Source: Leptasterias polaris (taxonomy: Eukaryota > Echinodermata > Asteroidea > Forcipulatida > Asteriidae). Taken from it: a stretch of 64,000 nucleotides of DNA. The notes under the pieces are model-generated. The model saw only the letters and a program-made list of their open reading frames with translations. It searched no databases and was not told where the DNA came from. The number at the start of each line of letters is the position of its first letter. The first letter of the stretch is position 1. Positions 1 through 11,581 of the stretch are shown in pieces. Where the stretch lies: the NCBI GenBank assembly GCA_037783415.1, contig JAZGTN010000170.1, positions 1,593,501-1,657,500 on the forward strand, in the 5' to 3' direction. Made by a program: the position numbers and the translations under genes.

Positions 1-3000
1 TTAAAATTTACTAAACGTGACATAACTCTAGTCTGCGAGACTGAAAGAACTCCGACCCTTTAACTAACTGAATAACTTGGTGGAAGGTGGGGATGGCGGA
101 GGTGCATAAAAGTTTTGCTCCGTAGCAAATGGCTCTCGAAGTGTAAGTGTTTCTCAACGGTATGAAACACGGGTCTTTATATAGCTTGGGCTTTTTCTTA
201 TTCGATAGCTTTATATTTTTGCCTTGCCTATTCTTACATGTTATGTAACCTCAAGTTATCCAGATAGCTATGCTAATCTTATCCTGGCTATCTTTTCTTT
301 CACTCGTTACTACATTCTTTGAATGCTGACCTATTGTAAATGATCACTGACCTGCTTCCATAAATGTCATTAAGCTTTGCTTAATGTTATTTTATGGCTT
401 TGGGTCTTTGACTCGAAATAAATATTTTCTTATAAACTGGCTTTGGGTTTAGGAGTCCTTTCTTTACTGTCATACAAAGTATCATAAACGTTACATATAA
501 CAACATAAATGTAATAACCTTATATTAATTGAAGTGTTTACTTCAACAGAAGATGACAACTTTAAATATACTTAATCCCTAATTTTAACTGTAGAGTTAT
601 CTAAACTCAAATATACCTTTTATCATTTGTTCATGAAAACCTTTACCCCTACTTTTGATTTACCTGTAGCGTTTATCTTGCTAATTCTTTATACAGGTTT
701 GGGCAACGCTTTCATAATAATTCCGTTGCCGTTAGGTTTAGTCATCTTAATCTTTCTTCTTTAGTGACAATCCCAACATTAAACATTTCTTCCTTGACCA
801 TAATCTTTGTAACCCAATTTAAATTTACTTGCGTGTAATGTTTAATTAGATGATATTCTTTTTCCAGATATAAAACACAAGTTATGTTATAAATTTATAC
901 TTTGTGGGCAAACATAGAGGTGGGGCAAACCCTTTTGCCTCACATTGCTTCTCTTTATCAGCCTATATGTATCAGTCTCACGCATTGATTATTACAAGTG
1001 CATTGTTTCTTACATTTCGAAAACTTAGATGTTTAAAATATCTTGGCTTGTATCTTTTGTACAAGTTAACCATGCACTGTACCCTTAAAAAGATCAAGGA
1101 TTTGATTTACTTAAAGCCCATTTAGGGGAGCTTATCTAATTTAAGTTTTATTTTGGTTTATTTAACTAATTGCGTGGAACAAAAACTCTAGGTTACTTAA
1201 AATTTACTAAACGTGACATAACTCTAGTCTGCGAGACTGAAAGAACTCCGACCCTTTAACTAACTGAATAACTTGGTGGAAGGTGGGGATGGCGGAGGTG
1301 CATAAAAGTTTTGCTCCGTAGCAAATGGCTCTCGAAGTGTAAGTGTTTCTCAACGGTATGAAACACGGGTCTTTATATAGCTTGGGCTTTTTCTTATTCG
1401 ATAGCTTTATATTTTTGCCTTGCCTATTCTTACATGTTATGTAACCTCAAGTTATCCAGATAGCTATGCTAATCTTATCCTGGCTATCTTTTCTTTCACT
1501 CGTTACTACATTCTTTGAATGCTGACCTATTGTAAATGATCACTGACCTGCTTCCATAAATGTCATTAAGCTTTGCTTAATGTTATTTTATGGCTTTGGG
1601 TCTTTGACTCGAAATAAATATTTTCTTATAAACTGGCTTTGGGTTTAGGAGTCCTTTCTTTACTGTCATACAAAGTATCATAAACGTTACATATAACAAC
1701 ATAAATGTAATAACCTTATATTAATTGAAGTGTTTACTTCAACAGAAGATGACAACTTTAAATATACTTAATCCCTAATTTTAACTGTAGAGTTATCTAA
1801 ACTCAAATATACCTTTTATCATTTGTTCATGAAAACCTTTACCCCTACTTTTGATTTACCTGTAGCGTTTATCTTGCTAATTCTTTATACAGGTTTGGGC
1901 AACGCTTTCATAATAATTCCGTTGCCGTTAGGTTTAGTCATCTTAATCTTTCTTCTTTAGTGACAATCCCAACATTAAACATTTCTTCCTTGACCATAAT
2001 CTTTGTAACCCAATTTAAATTTACTTGCGTGTAATGTTTAATTAGATGATATTCTTTTTCCAGATATAAAACACAAGTTATGTTATAAATTTATACTTTG
2101 TGGGCAAACATAGAGGTGGGGCAAACCCTTTTGCCTCACATTGCTTCTCTTTATCAGCCTATATGTATCAGTCTCACGCATTGATTATTACAAGTGCATT
2201 GTTTCTTACATTTCGAAAACTTAGATGTTTAAAATATCTTGGCTTGTATCTTTTGTACAAGTTAACCATGCACTGTACCCTTAAAAAGATCAAGGATTTG
2301 ATTTACTTAAAGCCCATTTAGGGGAGCTTATCTAATTTAAGTTTTATTTTGGTTTATTTAACTAATTGGGTGGAACAAAAACTCTAGGTTACTTAAAATT
2401 TACTAAACGTGACATAACTCTAGTCTGCGAGACTGAAAGAACTCCGACCCTTTAACTAACTGAATAACTTGGTGGAAGGTGGGGATGGCGGAGGTGCATA
2501 AAAGTTTTGCTCCGTAGCAAATGGCTCTCGAAGTGTAAGTGTTTCTCAACGGTATGAAACACGGGTCTTTATATAGCTTGGGCTTTTTCTTATTCGATAG
2601 CTTTATATTTTTGCCTTGCCTATTCTTACATGTTATGTAACCTCAAGTTATCCAGATAGCTATGCTAATCTTATCCTGGCTATCTTTTCTTTCACTCGTT
2701 ACTACATTCTTTGAATGCTGACCTATTGTAAATGATCACTGACCTGCTTCCATAAATGTCATTAAGCTTTGCTTAATGTTATTTTATGGCTTTGGGTCTT
2801 TGACTCGAAATAAATATTTTCTTATAAACTGGCTTTGGGTTTAGGAGTCCTTTCTTTACTGTCATACAAAGTATCATAAACGTTACATATAACAACATAA
2901 ATGTAATAACCTTATATTAATTGAAGTGTTTACTTCAACAGAAGATGACAACTTTAAATATACTTAATCCCTAATTTTAACTGTAGAGTTATCTAAACTC

Positions 3001-6000
3001 AAATATACCTTTTATCATTTGTTCATGAAAACCTTTACCCCTACTTTTGATTTACCTGTAGCGTTTATCTTGCTAATTCTTTATACAGGTTTGGGCAACG
3101 CTTTCATAATAATTCCGTTGCCGTTAGGTTTAGTCATCTTAATCTTTCTTCTTTAGTGACAATCCCAACATTAAACATTTCTTCCTTGACCATAATCTTT
3201 GTAACCCAATTTAAATTTACTTGCGTGTAATGTTTAATTAGATGATATTCTTTTTCCAGATATAAAACACAAGTTATGTTATAAATTTATACTTTGTGGG
3301 CAAACATAGAGGTGGGGCAAACCCTTTTGCCTCACATTGCTTCTCTTTATCAGCCTATATGTATCAGTCTCACGCATTGATTATTACAAGTGCATTGTTT
3401 CTTACATTTCGAAAACTTAGATGTTTAAAATATCTTGGCTTGTATCTTTTGTACAAGTTAACCATGCACTGTACCCTTAAAAAGATCAAGGATTTGATTT
3501 ACTTAAAGCCCATTTAGGGGAGCTTATCTAATTTAAGTTTTATTTTGGTTTATTTAACTAATTGCGTGGAACAAAAACTCTAGGTTACTTAAAATTTACT
3601 AAACGTGACATAACTCTAGTCTGCGAGACTGAAAGAACTCCGACCCTTTAACTAACTGAATAACTTGGTGGAAGGTGGGGATGGCGGAGGTGCATAAAAG
3701 TTTTGCTCCGTAGCAAATGGCTCTCGAAGTGTAAGTGTTTCTCAACGGTATGAAACACGGGTCTTTATATAGCTTGGGCTTTTTCTTATTCGATAGCTTT
3801 ATATTTTTGCCTTGCCTATTCTTACATGTTATGTAACCTCAAGTTATCCAGATAGCTATGCTAATCTTATCCTGGCTATCTTTTCTTTCACTCGTTACTA
3901 CATTCTTTGAATGCTGACCTATTGTAAATGATCACTGACCTGCTTCCATAAATGTCATTAAGCTTTGCTTAATGTTATTTTATGGCTTTGGGTCTTTGAC
4001 TCGAAATAAATATTTTCTTATAAACTGGCTTTGGGTTTAGGAGTCCTTTCTTTACTGTCATACAAAGTATCATAAACGTTACATATAACAACATAAATGT
4101 AATAACCTTATATTAATTGAAGTGTTTACTTCAACAGAAGATGACAACTTTAAATATACTTAATCCCTAATTTTAACTGTAGAGTTATCTAAACTCAAAT
4201 ATACCTTTTATCATTTGTTCATGAAAACCTTTACCCCTACTTTTGATTTACCTGTAGCGTTTATCTTGCTAATTCTTTATACAGGTTTGGGCAACGCTTT
4301 CATAATAATTCCGTTGCCGTTAGGTTTAGTCATCTTAATCTTTCTTCTTTAGTGACAATCCCAACATTAAACATTTCTTCCTTGACCATAATCTTTGTAA
4401 CCCAATTTAAATTTACTTGCGTGTAATGTTTAATTAGATGATATTCTTTTTCCAGATATAAAACACAAGTTATGTTATAAATTTATACTTTGTGGGCAAA
4501 CATAGAGGTGGGGCAAACCCTTTTGCCTCACATTGCTTCTCTTTATCAGCCTATATGTATCAGTCTCACGCATTGATTATTACAAGTGCATTGTTTCTTA
4601 CATTTCGAAAACTTAGATGTTTAAAATATCTTGGCTTGTATCTTTTGTACAAGTTAACCATGCACTGTACCCTTAAAAAGATCAAGGATTTGATTTACTT
4701 AAAGCCCATTTAGGGGAGCTTATCTAATTTAAGTTTTATTTTGGTTTATTTAACTAATTGGGTGGAACAAAAACTCTAGGTTACTTAAAATTTACTAAAC
4801 GTGACATAACTCTAGTCTGCGAGACTGAAAGAACTCCGACCCTTTAACTAACTGAATAACTTGGTGGAAGGTGGGGATGGCGGAGGTGCATAAAAGTTTT
4901 GCTCCGTAGCAAATGGCTCTCGAAGTGTAAGTGTTTCTCAACGGTATGAAACACGGGTCTTTATATAGCTTGGGCTTTTTCTTATTCGATAGCTTTATAT
5001 TTTTGCCTTGCCTATTCTTACATGTTATGTAACCTCAAGTTATCCAGATAGCTATGCTAATCTTATCCTGGCTATCTTTTCTTTCACTCGTTACTACATT
5101 CTTTGAATGCTGACCTATTGTAAATGATCACTGACCTGCTTCCATAAATGTCATTAAGCTTTGCTTAATGTTATTTTATGGCTTTGGGTCTTTGACTCGA
5201 AATAAATATTTTCTTATAAACTGGCTTTGGGTTTAGGAGTCCTTTCTTTACTGTCATACAAAGTATCATAAACGTTACATATAACAACATAAATGTAATA
5301 ACCTTATATTAATTGAAGTGTTTACTTCAACAGAAGATGACAACTTTAAATATACTTAATCCCTAATTTTAACTGTAGAGTTATCTAAACTCAAATATAC
5401 CTTTTATCATTTGTTCATGAAAACCTTTACCCCTACTTTTGATTTACCTGTAGCGTTTATCTTGCTAATTCTTTATACAGGTTTGGGCAACGCTTTCATA
5501 ATAATTCCGTTGCCGTTAGGTTTAGTCATCTTAATCTTTCTTCTTTAGTGACAATCCCAACATTAAACATTTCTTCCTTGACCATAATCTTTGTAACCCA
5601 ATTTAAATTTACTTGCGTGTAATGTTTAATTAGATGATATTCTTTTTCCAGATATAAAACACAAGTTATGTTATAAATTTATACTTTGTGGGCAAACATA
5701 GAGGTGGGGCAAACCCTTTTGCCTCACATTGCTTCTCTTTATCAGCCTATATGTATCAGTCTCACGCATTGATTATTACAAGTGCATTGTTTCTTACATT
5801 TCGAAAACTTAGATGTTTAAAATATCTTGGCTTGTATCTTTTGTACAAGTTAACCATGCACTGTACCCTTAAAAAGATCAAGGATTTGATTTACTTAAAG
5901 CCCATTTAGGGGAGCTTATCTAATTTAAGTTTTATTTTGGTTTATTTAACTAATTGCGTGGAACAAAAACTCTAGGTTACTTAAAATTTACTAAACGTGA

Positions 6001-9000
6001 CATAACTCTAGTCTGCGAGACTGAAAGAACTCCGACCCTTTAACTAACTGAATAACTTGGTGGAAGGTGGGGATGGCGGAGGTGCATAAAAGTTTTGCTC
6101 CGTAGCAAATGGCTCTCGAAGTGTAAGTGTTTCTCAACGGTATGAAACACGGGTCTTTATATAGCTTGGGCTTTTTCTTATTCGATAGCTTTATATTTTT
6201 GCCTTGCCTATTCTTACATGTTATGTAACCTCAAGTTATCCAGATAGCTATGCTAATCTTATCCTGGCTATCTTTTCTTTCACTCGTTACTACATTCTTT
6301 GAATGCTGACCTATTGTAAATGATCACTGACCTGCTTCCATAAATGTCATTAAGCTTTGCTTAATGTTATTTTATGGCTTTGGGTCTTTGACTCGAAATA
6401 AATATTTTCTTATAAACTGGCTTTGGGTTTAGGAGTCCTTTCTTTACTGTCATACAAAGTATCATAAACGTTACATATAACAACATAAATGTAATAACCT
6501 TATATTAATTGAAGTGTTTACTTCAACAGAAGATGACAACTTTAAATATACTTAATCCCTAATTTTAACTGTAGAGTTATCTAAACTCAAATATACCTTT
6601 TATCATTTGTTCATGAAAACCTTTACCCCTACTTTTGATTTACCTGTAGCGTTTATCTTGCTAATTCTTTATACAGGTTTGGGCAACGCTTTCATAATAA
6701 TTCCGTTGCCGTTAGGTTTAGTCATCTTAATCTTTCTTCTTTAGTGACAATCCCAACATTAAACATTTCTTCCTTGACCATAATCTTTGTAACCCAATTT
6801 AAATTTACTTGCGTGTAATGTTTAATTAGATGATATTCTTTTTCCAGATATAAAACACAAGTTATGTTATAAATTTATACTTTGTGGGCAAACATAGAGG
6901 TGGGGCAAACCCTTTTGCCTCACATTGCTTCTCTTTATCAGCCTATATGTATCAGTCTCACGCATTGATTATTACAAGTGCATTGTTTCTTACATTTCGA
7001 AAACTTAGATGTTTAAAATATCTTGGCTTGTATCTTTTGTACAAGTTAACCATGCACTGTACCCTTAAAAAGATCAAGGATTTGATTTACTTAAAGCCCA
7101 TTTAGGGGAGCTTATCTAATTTAAGTTTTATTTTGGTTTATTTAACTAATTGCGTGGAACAAAAACTCTAGGTTACTTAAAATTTACTAAACGTGACATA
7201 ACTCTAGTCTGCGAGACTGAAAGAACTCCGACCCTTTAACTAACTGAATAACTTGGTGGAAGGTGGGGATGGCGGAGGTGCATAAAAGTTTTGCTCCGTA
7301 GCAAATGGCTCTCGAAGTGTAAGTGTTTCTCAACGGTATGAAACACGGGTCTTTATATAGCTTGGGCTTTTTCTTATTCGATAGCTTTATATTTTTGCCT
7401 TGCCTATTCTTACATGTTATGTAACCTCAAGTTATCCAGATAGCTATGCTAATCTTATCCTGGCTATCTTTTCTTTCACTCGTTACTACATTCTTTGAAT
7501 GCTGACCTATTGTAAATGATCACTGACCTGCTTCCATAAATGTCATTAAGCTTTGCTTAATGTTATTTTATGGCTTTGGGTCTTTGACTCGAAATAAATA
7601 TTTTCTTATAAACTGGCTTTGGGTTTAGGAGTCCTTTCTTTACTGTCATACAAAGTATCATAAACGTTACATATAACAACATAAATGTAATAACCTTATA
7701 TTAATTGAAGTGTTTACTTCAACAGAAGATGACAACTTTAAATATACTTAATCCCTAATTTTAACTGTAGAGTTATCTAAACTCAAATATACCTTTTATC
7801 ATTTGTTCATGAAAACCTTTACCCCTACTTTTGATTTACCTGTAGCGTTTATCTTGCTAATTCTTTATACAGGTTTGGGCAACGCTTTCATAATAATTCC
7901 GTTGCCGTTAGGTTTAGTCATCTTAATCTTTCTTCTTTAGTGACAATCCCAACATTAAACATTTCTTCCTTGACCATAATCTTTGTAACCCAATTTAAAT
8001 TTACTTGCGTGTAATGTTTAATTAGATGATATTCTTTTTCCAGATATAAAACACAAGTTATGTTATAAATTTATACTTTGTGGGCAAACATAGAGGTGGG
8101 GCAAACCCTTTTGCCTCACATTGCTTCTCTTTATCAGCCTATATGTATCAGTCTCACGCATTGATTATTACAAGTGCATTGTTTCTTACATTTCGAAAAC
8201 TTAGATGTTTAAAATATCTTGGCTTGTATCTTTTGTACAAGTTAACCATGCACTGTACCCTTAAAAAGATCAAGGATTTGATTTACTTAAAGCCCATTTA
8301 GGGGAGCTTATCTAATTTAAGTTTTATTTTGGTTTATTTAACTAATTGCGTGGAACAAAAACTCTAGGTTACTTAAAATTTACTAAACGTGACATAACTC
8401 TAGTCTGCGAGACTGAAAGAACTCCAACCCTTTAACTAACTGAATAACTTGGTGGAAGGTGGGGATGGCGGAGGTGCATAAAAGTTTTGCTCCGTAGCAA
8501 ATGGCTCTCGAAGTGTAAGTGTTTCTCAACGGTATGAAACACGGGTCTTTATATAGCTTGGGCTTTTTCTTATTCGATAGCTTTATATTTTTGCCTTGCC
8601 TATTCTTACATGTTATGTAACCTCAAGTTATCCAGATAGCTATGCTAATCTTATCCTGGCTATCTTTTCTTTCACTCGTTACTACATTCTTTGAATGCTG
8701 ACCTATTGTAAATGATCACTGACCTGCTTCCATAAATGTCATTAAGCTTTGCTTAATGTTATTTTATGGCTTTGGGTCTTTGACTCGAAATAAATATTTT
8801 CTTATAAACTGGCTTTGGGTTTAGGAGTCCTTTCTTTACTGTCATACAAAGTATCATAAACGTTACATATAACAACATAAATGTAATAACCTTATATTAA
8901 TTGAAGTGTTTACTTCAACAGAAGATGACAACTTTAAATATACTTAATCCCTAATTTTAACTGTAGAGTTATCTAAACTCAAATATACCTTTTATCATTT

Positions 9001-10484
9001 GTTCATGAAAACCTTTACCCCTACTTTTGATTTACCTGTAGCGTTTATCTTGCTAATTCTTTATACAGGTTTGGGCAACGCTTTCATAATAATTCCGTTG
9101 CCGTTAGGTTTAGTCATCTTAATCTTTCTTCTTTAGTGACAATCCCAACATTAAACATTTCTTCCTTGACCATAATCTTTGTAACCCAATTTAAATTTAC
9201 TTGCGTGTAATGTTTAATTAGATGATATTCTTTTTCCAGATATAAAACACAAGTTATGTTATAAATTTATACTTTGTGGGCAAACATAGAGGTGGGGCAA
9301 ACCCTTTTGCCTCACATTGCTTCTCTTTATCAGCCTATATGTATCAGTCTCACGCATTGATTATTACAAGTGCATTGTTTCTTACATTTCGAAAACTTAG
9401 ATGTTTAAAATATCTTGGCTTGTATCTTTTGTACAAGTTAACCATGCACTGTACCCTTAAAAAGATCAAGGATTTGATTTACTTAAAGCCCATTTAGGGG
9501 AGCTTATCTAATTTAAGTTTTATTTTGGTTTATTTAACTAATTGCGTGGAACAAAAACTCTAGGTTACTTAAAATTTACTAAACGTGACATAACTCTAGT
9601 CTGCGAGACTGAAAGAACTCCGACCCTTTAACTAACTGAATAACTTGGTGGAAGGTGGGGATGGCGGAGGTGCATAAAAGTTTTGCTCCGTAGCAAACGG
9701 CTCTCGAAGTGTAAGTGTTTCTCAACGGTATGAAACACGGGTCTTTATATAGCTTGGGCTTTTTCTTATTCGATAGCTTTATATTTTTGCCTTGCCTATT
9801 CTTACATGTTATGTAACCTCAAGTTATCCAGATAGCTATGCTAATCTTATCCTGGCTATCTTTTCTTTCACTCGTTACTACATTCTTTGAATGCTGACCT
9901 ATTGTAAATGATCACTGACCTGCTTCCATAAATGTCATTAAGCTTTGCTTAATGTTATTTTATGGCTTTGGGTCTTTGACTCGAAATAAATATTTTCTTA
10001 TAAACTGGCTTTGGGTTTAGGAGTCCTTTCTTTACTGTCATACAAAGTATCATAAACGTTACATATAACAACATAAATGTAATAACCTTATATTAATTGA
10101 AGTGTTTACTTCAACAGAAGATGACAACTTTAAATATACTTAATCCCTAATTTTAACTGTAGAGTTATCTAAACTCAAATATACCTTTTATCATTTGTTC
10201 ATGAAAACCTTTACCCCTACTTTTGATTTACCTGTAGCGTTTATCTTGCTAATTCTTTATACAGGTTTGGGCAACGCTTTCATAATAATTCCGTTGCCGT
10301 TAGGTTTAGTCATCTTAATCTTTCTTCTTTAGTGACAATCCCAACATTAAAAATTTCTTCCTTGACCATAATCTTTGTAACCCAATTTAAATTTACTTGC
10401 GTGTAATGTTTAATTAGATGATATTCTTTTTCCAGATATAAAACACAAGTTATGTTATAAATTTATACTTTGTGGGCAAACATA
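1..10484. repeat. Head-to-tail array of a 1196-bp unit (8 full copies + 916 bp)
   Basis: Units start at 1, 1197, 2393, 3589, 4785, 5981, 7177, 8373 and 9569. The array continues beyond the left edge of the window. Copies are almost identical by eye: I found C/G at 1173 and its equivalents (G in units 2 and 4), G to A at 8426, T to C at 9698 and C to A at 10352. Relative to position 1, each unit divides into block A (phase 103-395), block B (396-916) and block C (917-1196 plus 1-102). A and B recur at the two ends of the adjacent tyrosine-recombinase retrotransposon; C does not. The unit has no convincing gene, because its longest ORF begins with GTG. The array breaks at 10484, where the coding part of the retrotransposon begins. 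Confidence 0.98.
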
Positions 10485-10639
10485 TAGAGCCGTTGTTGTG
10501 GGGCAAACCGCCACCAGTCGGCCCACGCATAATGAGTGGGACGGCTCCCCCACAAAACGCCTCGATGCCGTACGACTAACACCTTTAACCGTATGCTCAG
10601 CACCAGTACACAAGAATAATAATATAAAGAATTTGTAAT
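10485..10639 (-). other. 3' internal end of the YR element with nested inverted repeats
   Basis: This 155-bp stretch lies between block B and the recombinase stop codon. It contains 7-bp pairs GAGCCGT (10487-10493) with ACGGCTC (10541-10547), and TGTGGGG (10497-10503) with CCCCACA (10548-10554). A small hairpin CCCAC/GTGGG (10522-10526/10536-10540) lies between them. The two 7-bp pairs interlock, as in an H-type pseudoknot. GTGGGGCAAACC at 10498-10509 also occurs in the array unit at phase 920-931, so block B may extend past a short indel. Confidence 0.6.
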
Positions 10640-11581
10640 TTACAGTCTGATGTAACTTTTGAATGCGTCTGAACGCCACCTTCCCATTTCTCTTATTTGT
10701 GCATCAGAGAAGCCGCATGAAACTGCATGGCATGCTGCCCCTATCCTAAAACTATGTCCTGTGTATTTCTTGGGGTCTAACCCCACAAATTTTACCGTTG
10801 TTTGTAATATCTGCGCGAATTCTGTCCTTTTTACTGGATTTCCATTAGGCCAGCAATATAAATAGATTGAACTAAAAGAATGCCTCTTCTTAAAATAATT
10901 CATTAAGGCGTCAACTGGGCAATAGTGATCACCTTTGCTCATGATATCGATGCTGACCTGTCTGTCACCAGAATGCTTGTAGTTATTGAAAATACATTTG
11001 ATTCCTTTGCTATCTGGTCTTTTCTGCACACTTTCTATTTTGAGGACGTTCACTGTGTTTTGATTAGAGACTGTAATCTCTCCAATTCGTAAAAATGCTG
11101 CGAATGCTAAGGAGAACATACTTTTATACATAAGCTTCTGATAATTTGTTTCTGCACAATACTCAAGGACTTCAATAATCTTATGCAGCAGCTGTAGCGT
11201 TATTGGCAGCCGTATGTCGTACTTGGGCTTTGTTTTGTGAACGCCTAGTATGACTTTCTGTACCAAAAATGATTTACCTGGTTCTTTCATATTGTACAAC
11301 TTATGTATGTAATTAACAGCTGCCATGAAAGTTGAAATTGTGCTTGCTGCATACTTGGCCTCATATAAATGTGTGACAAACAACGCCATTACAATTGGAG
11401 GCAATGGTAGTATATTGCTAAATCCATATCTATGCAGAAACTGAACTAGAACTTCAGTTGCTCTTTGGTATGTCTTCCATGTGGCAGGCGCCATTGAGTT
11501 AGTCAGTAGATTTAGCAGCCCTGGAACCAATTCTCTGGTTGCATTTTGAGAGGAAGGGATATTGGTTGTTTCTCCGCCCAT
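10640..11581 (-). CDS. Tyrosine recombinase (integrase) of the Ngaro-like element
   Basis: The 313-residue protein starts at an ATG (11581-11579). Phage-integrase-type recombinases of YR retrotransposons are thought to insert a circular DNA copy by strand exchange, leaving no target duplication. An N-terminal SAM-like core-binding region (about residues 30-120) precedes the catalytic domain (about 125-313). The conserved catalytic residues are visible: Arg165 in LRIGE, His276 and Arg279 in HSFR, Trp302 in GRW and the nucleophile Tyr310, three residues before the stop. No internal stops or frameshifts are seen. The first 70 bp overlap the end of the RT frame, and this frame is shifted by -1 relative to RT. 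It may be translated by reinitiation or frameshifting. Its likely substrates are the A and B blocks that flank the element and make up the array. Confidence 0.95.
   Translation of the reverse strand: MGGETTNIPSSQNATRELVPGLLNLLTNSMAPATWKTYQRATEVLVQFLHRYGFSNILPLPPIVMALFVTHLYEAKYAASTISTFMAAVNYIHKLYNMKEPGKSFLVQKVILGVHKTKPKYDIRLPITLQLLHKIIEVLEYCAETNYQKLMYKSMFSLAFAAFLRIGEITVSNQNTVNVLKIESVQKRPDSKGIKCIFNNYKHSGDRQVSIDIMSKGDHYCPVDALMNYFKKRHSFSSIYLYCWPNGNPVKRTEFAQILQTTVKFVGLDPKKYTGHSFRIGAACHAVSCGFSDAQIREMGRWRSDAFKSYIRL

Noticed and set aside
904..1125. 73-residue ORF repeated in eight array units
   Set aside because: It begins with GTG, shows no known motif, and its conservation is explained by the identity of the array units.
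1..10484. CRISPR array or ribosomal DNA repeat
   Set aside because: The unit is 1196 bp with no spacers, the organism is eukaryotic, and no rRNA-like sequence is seen in the unit.
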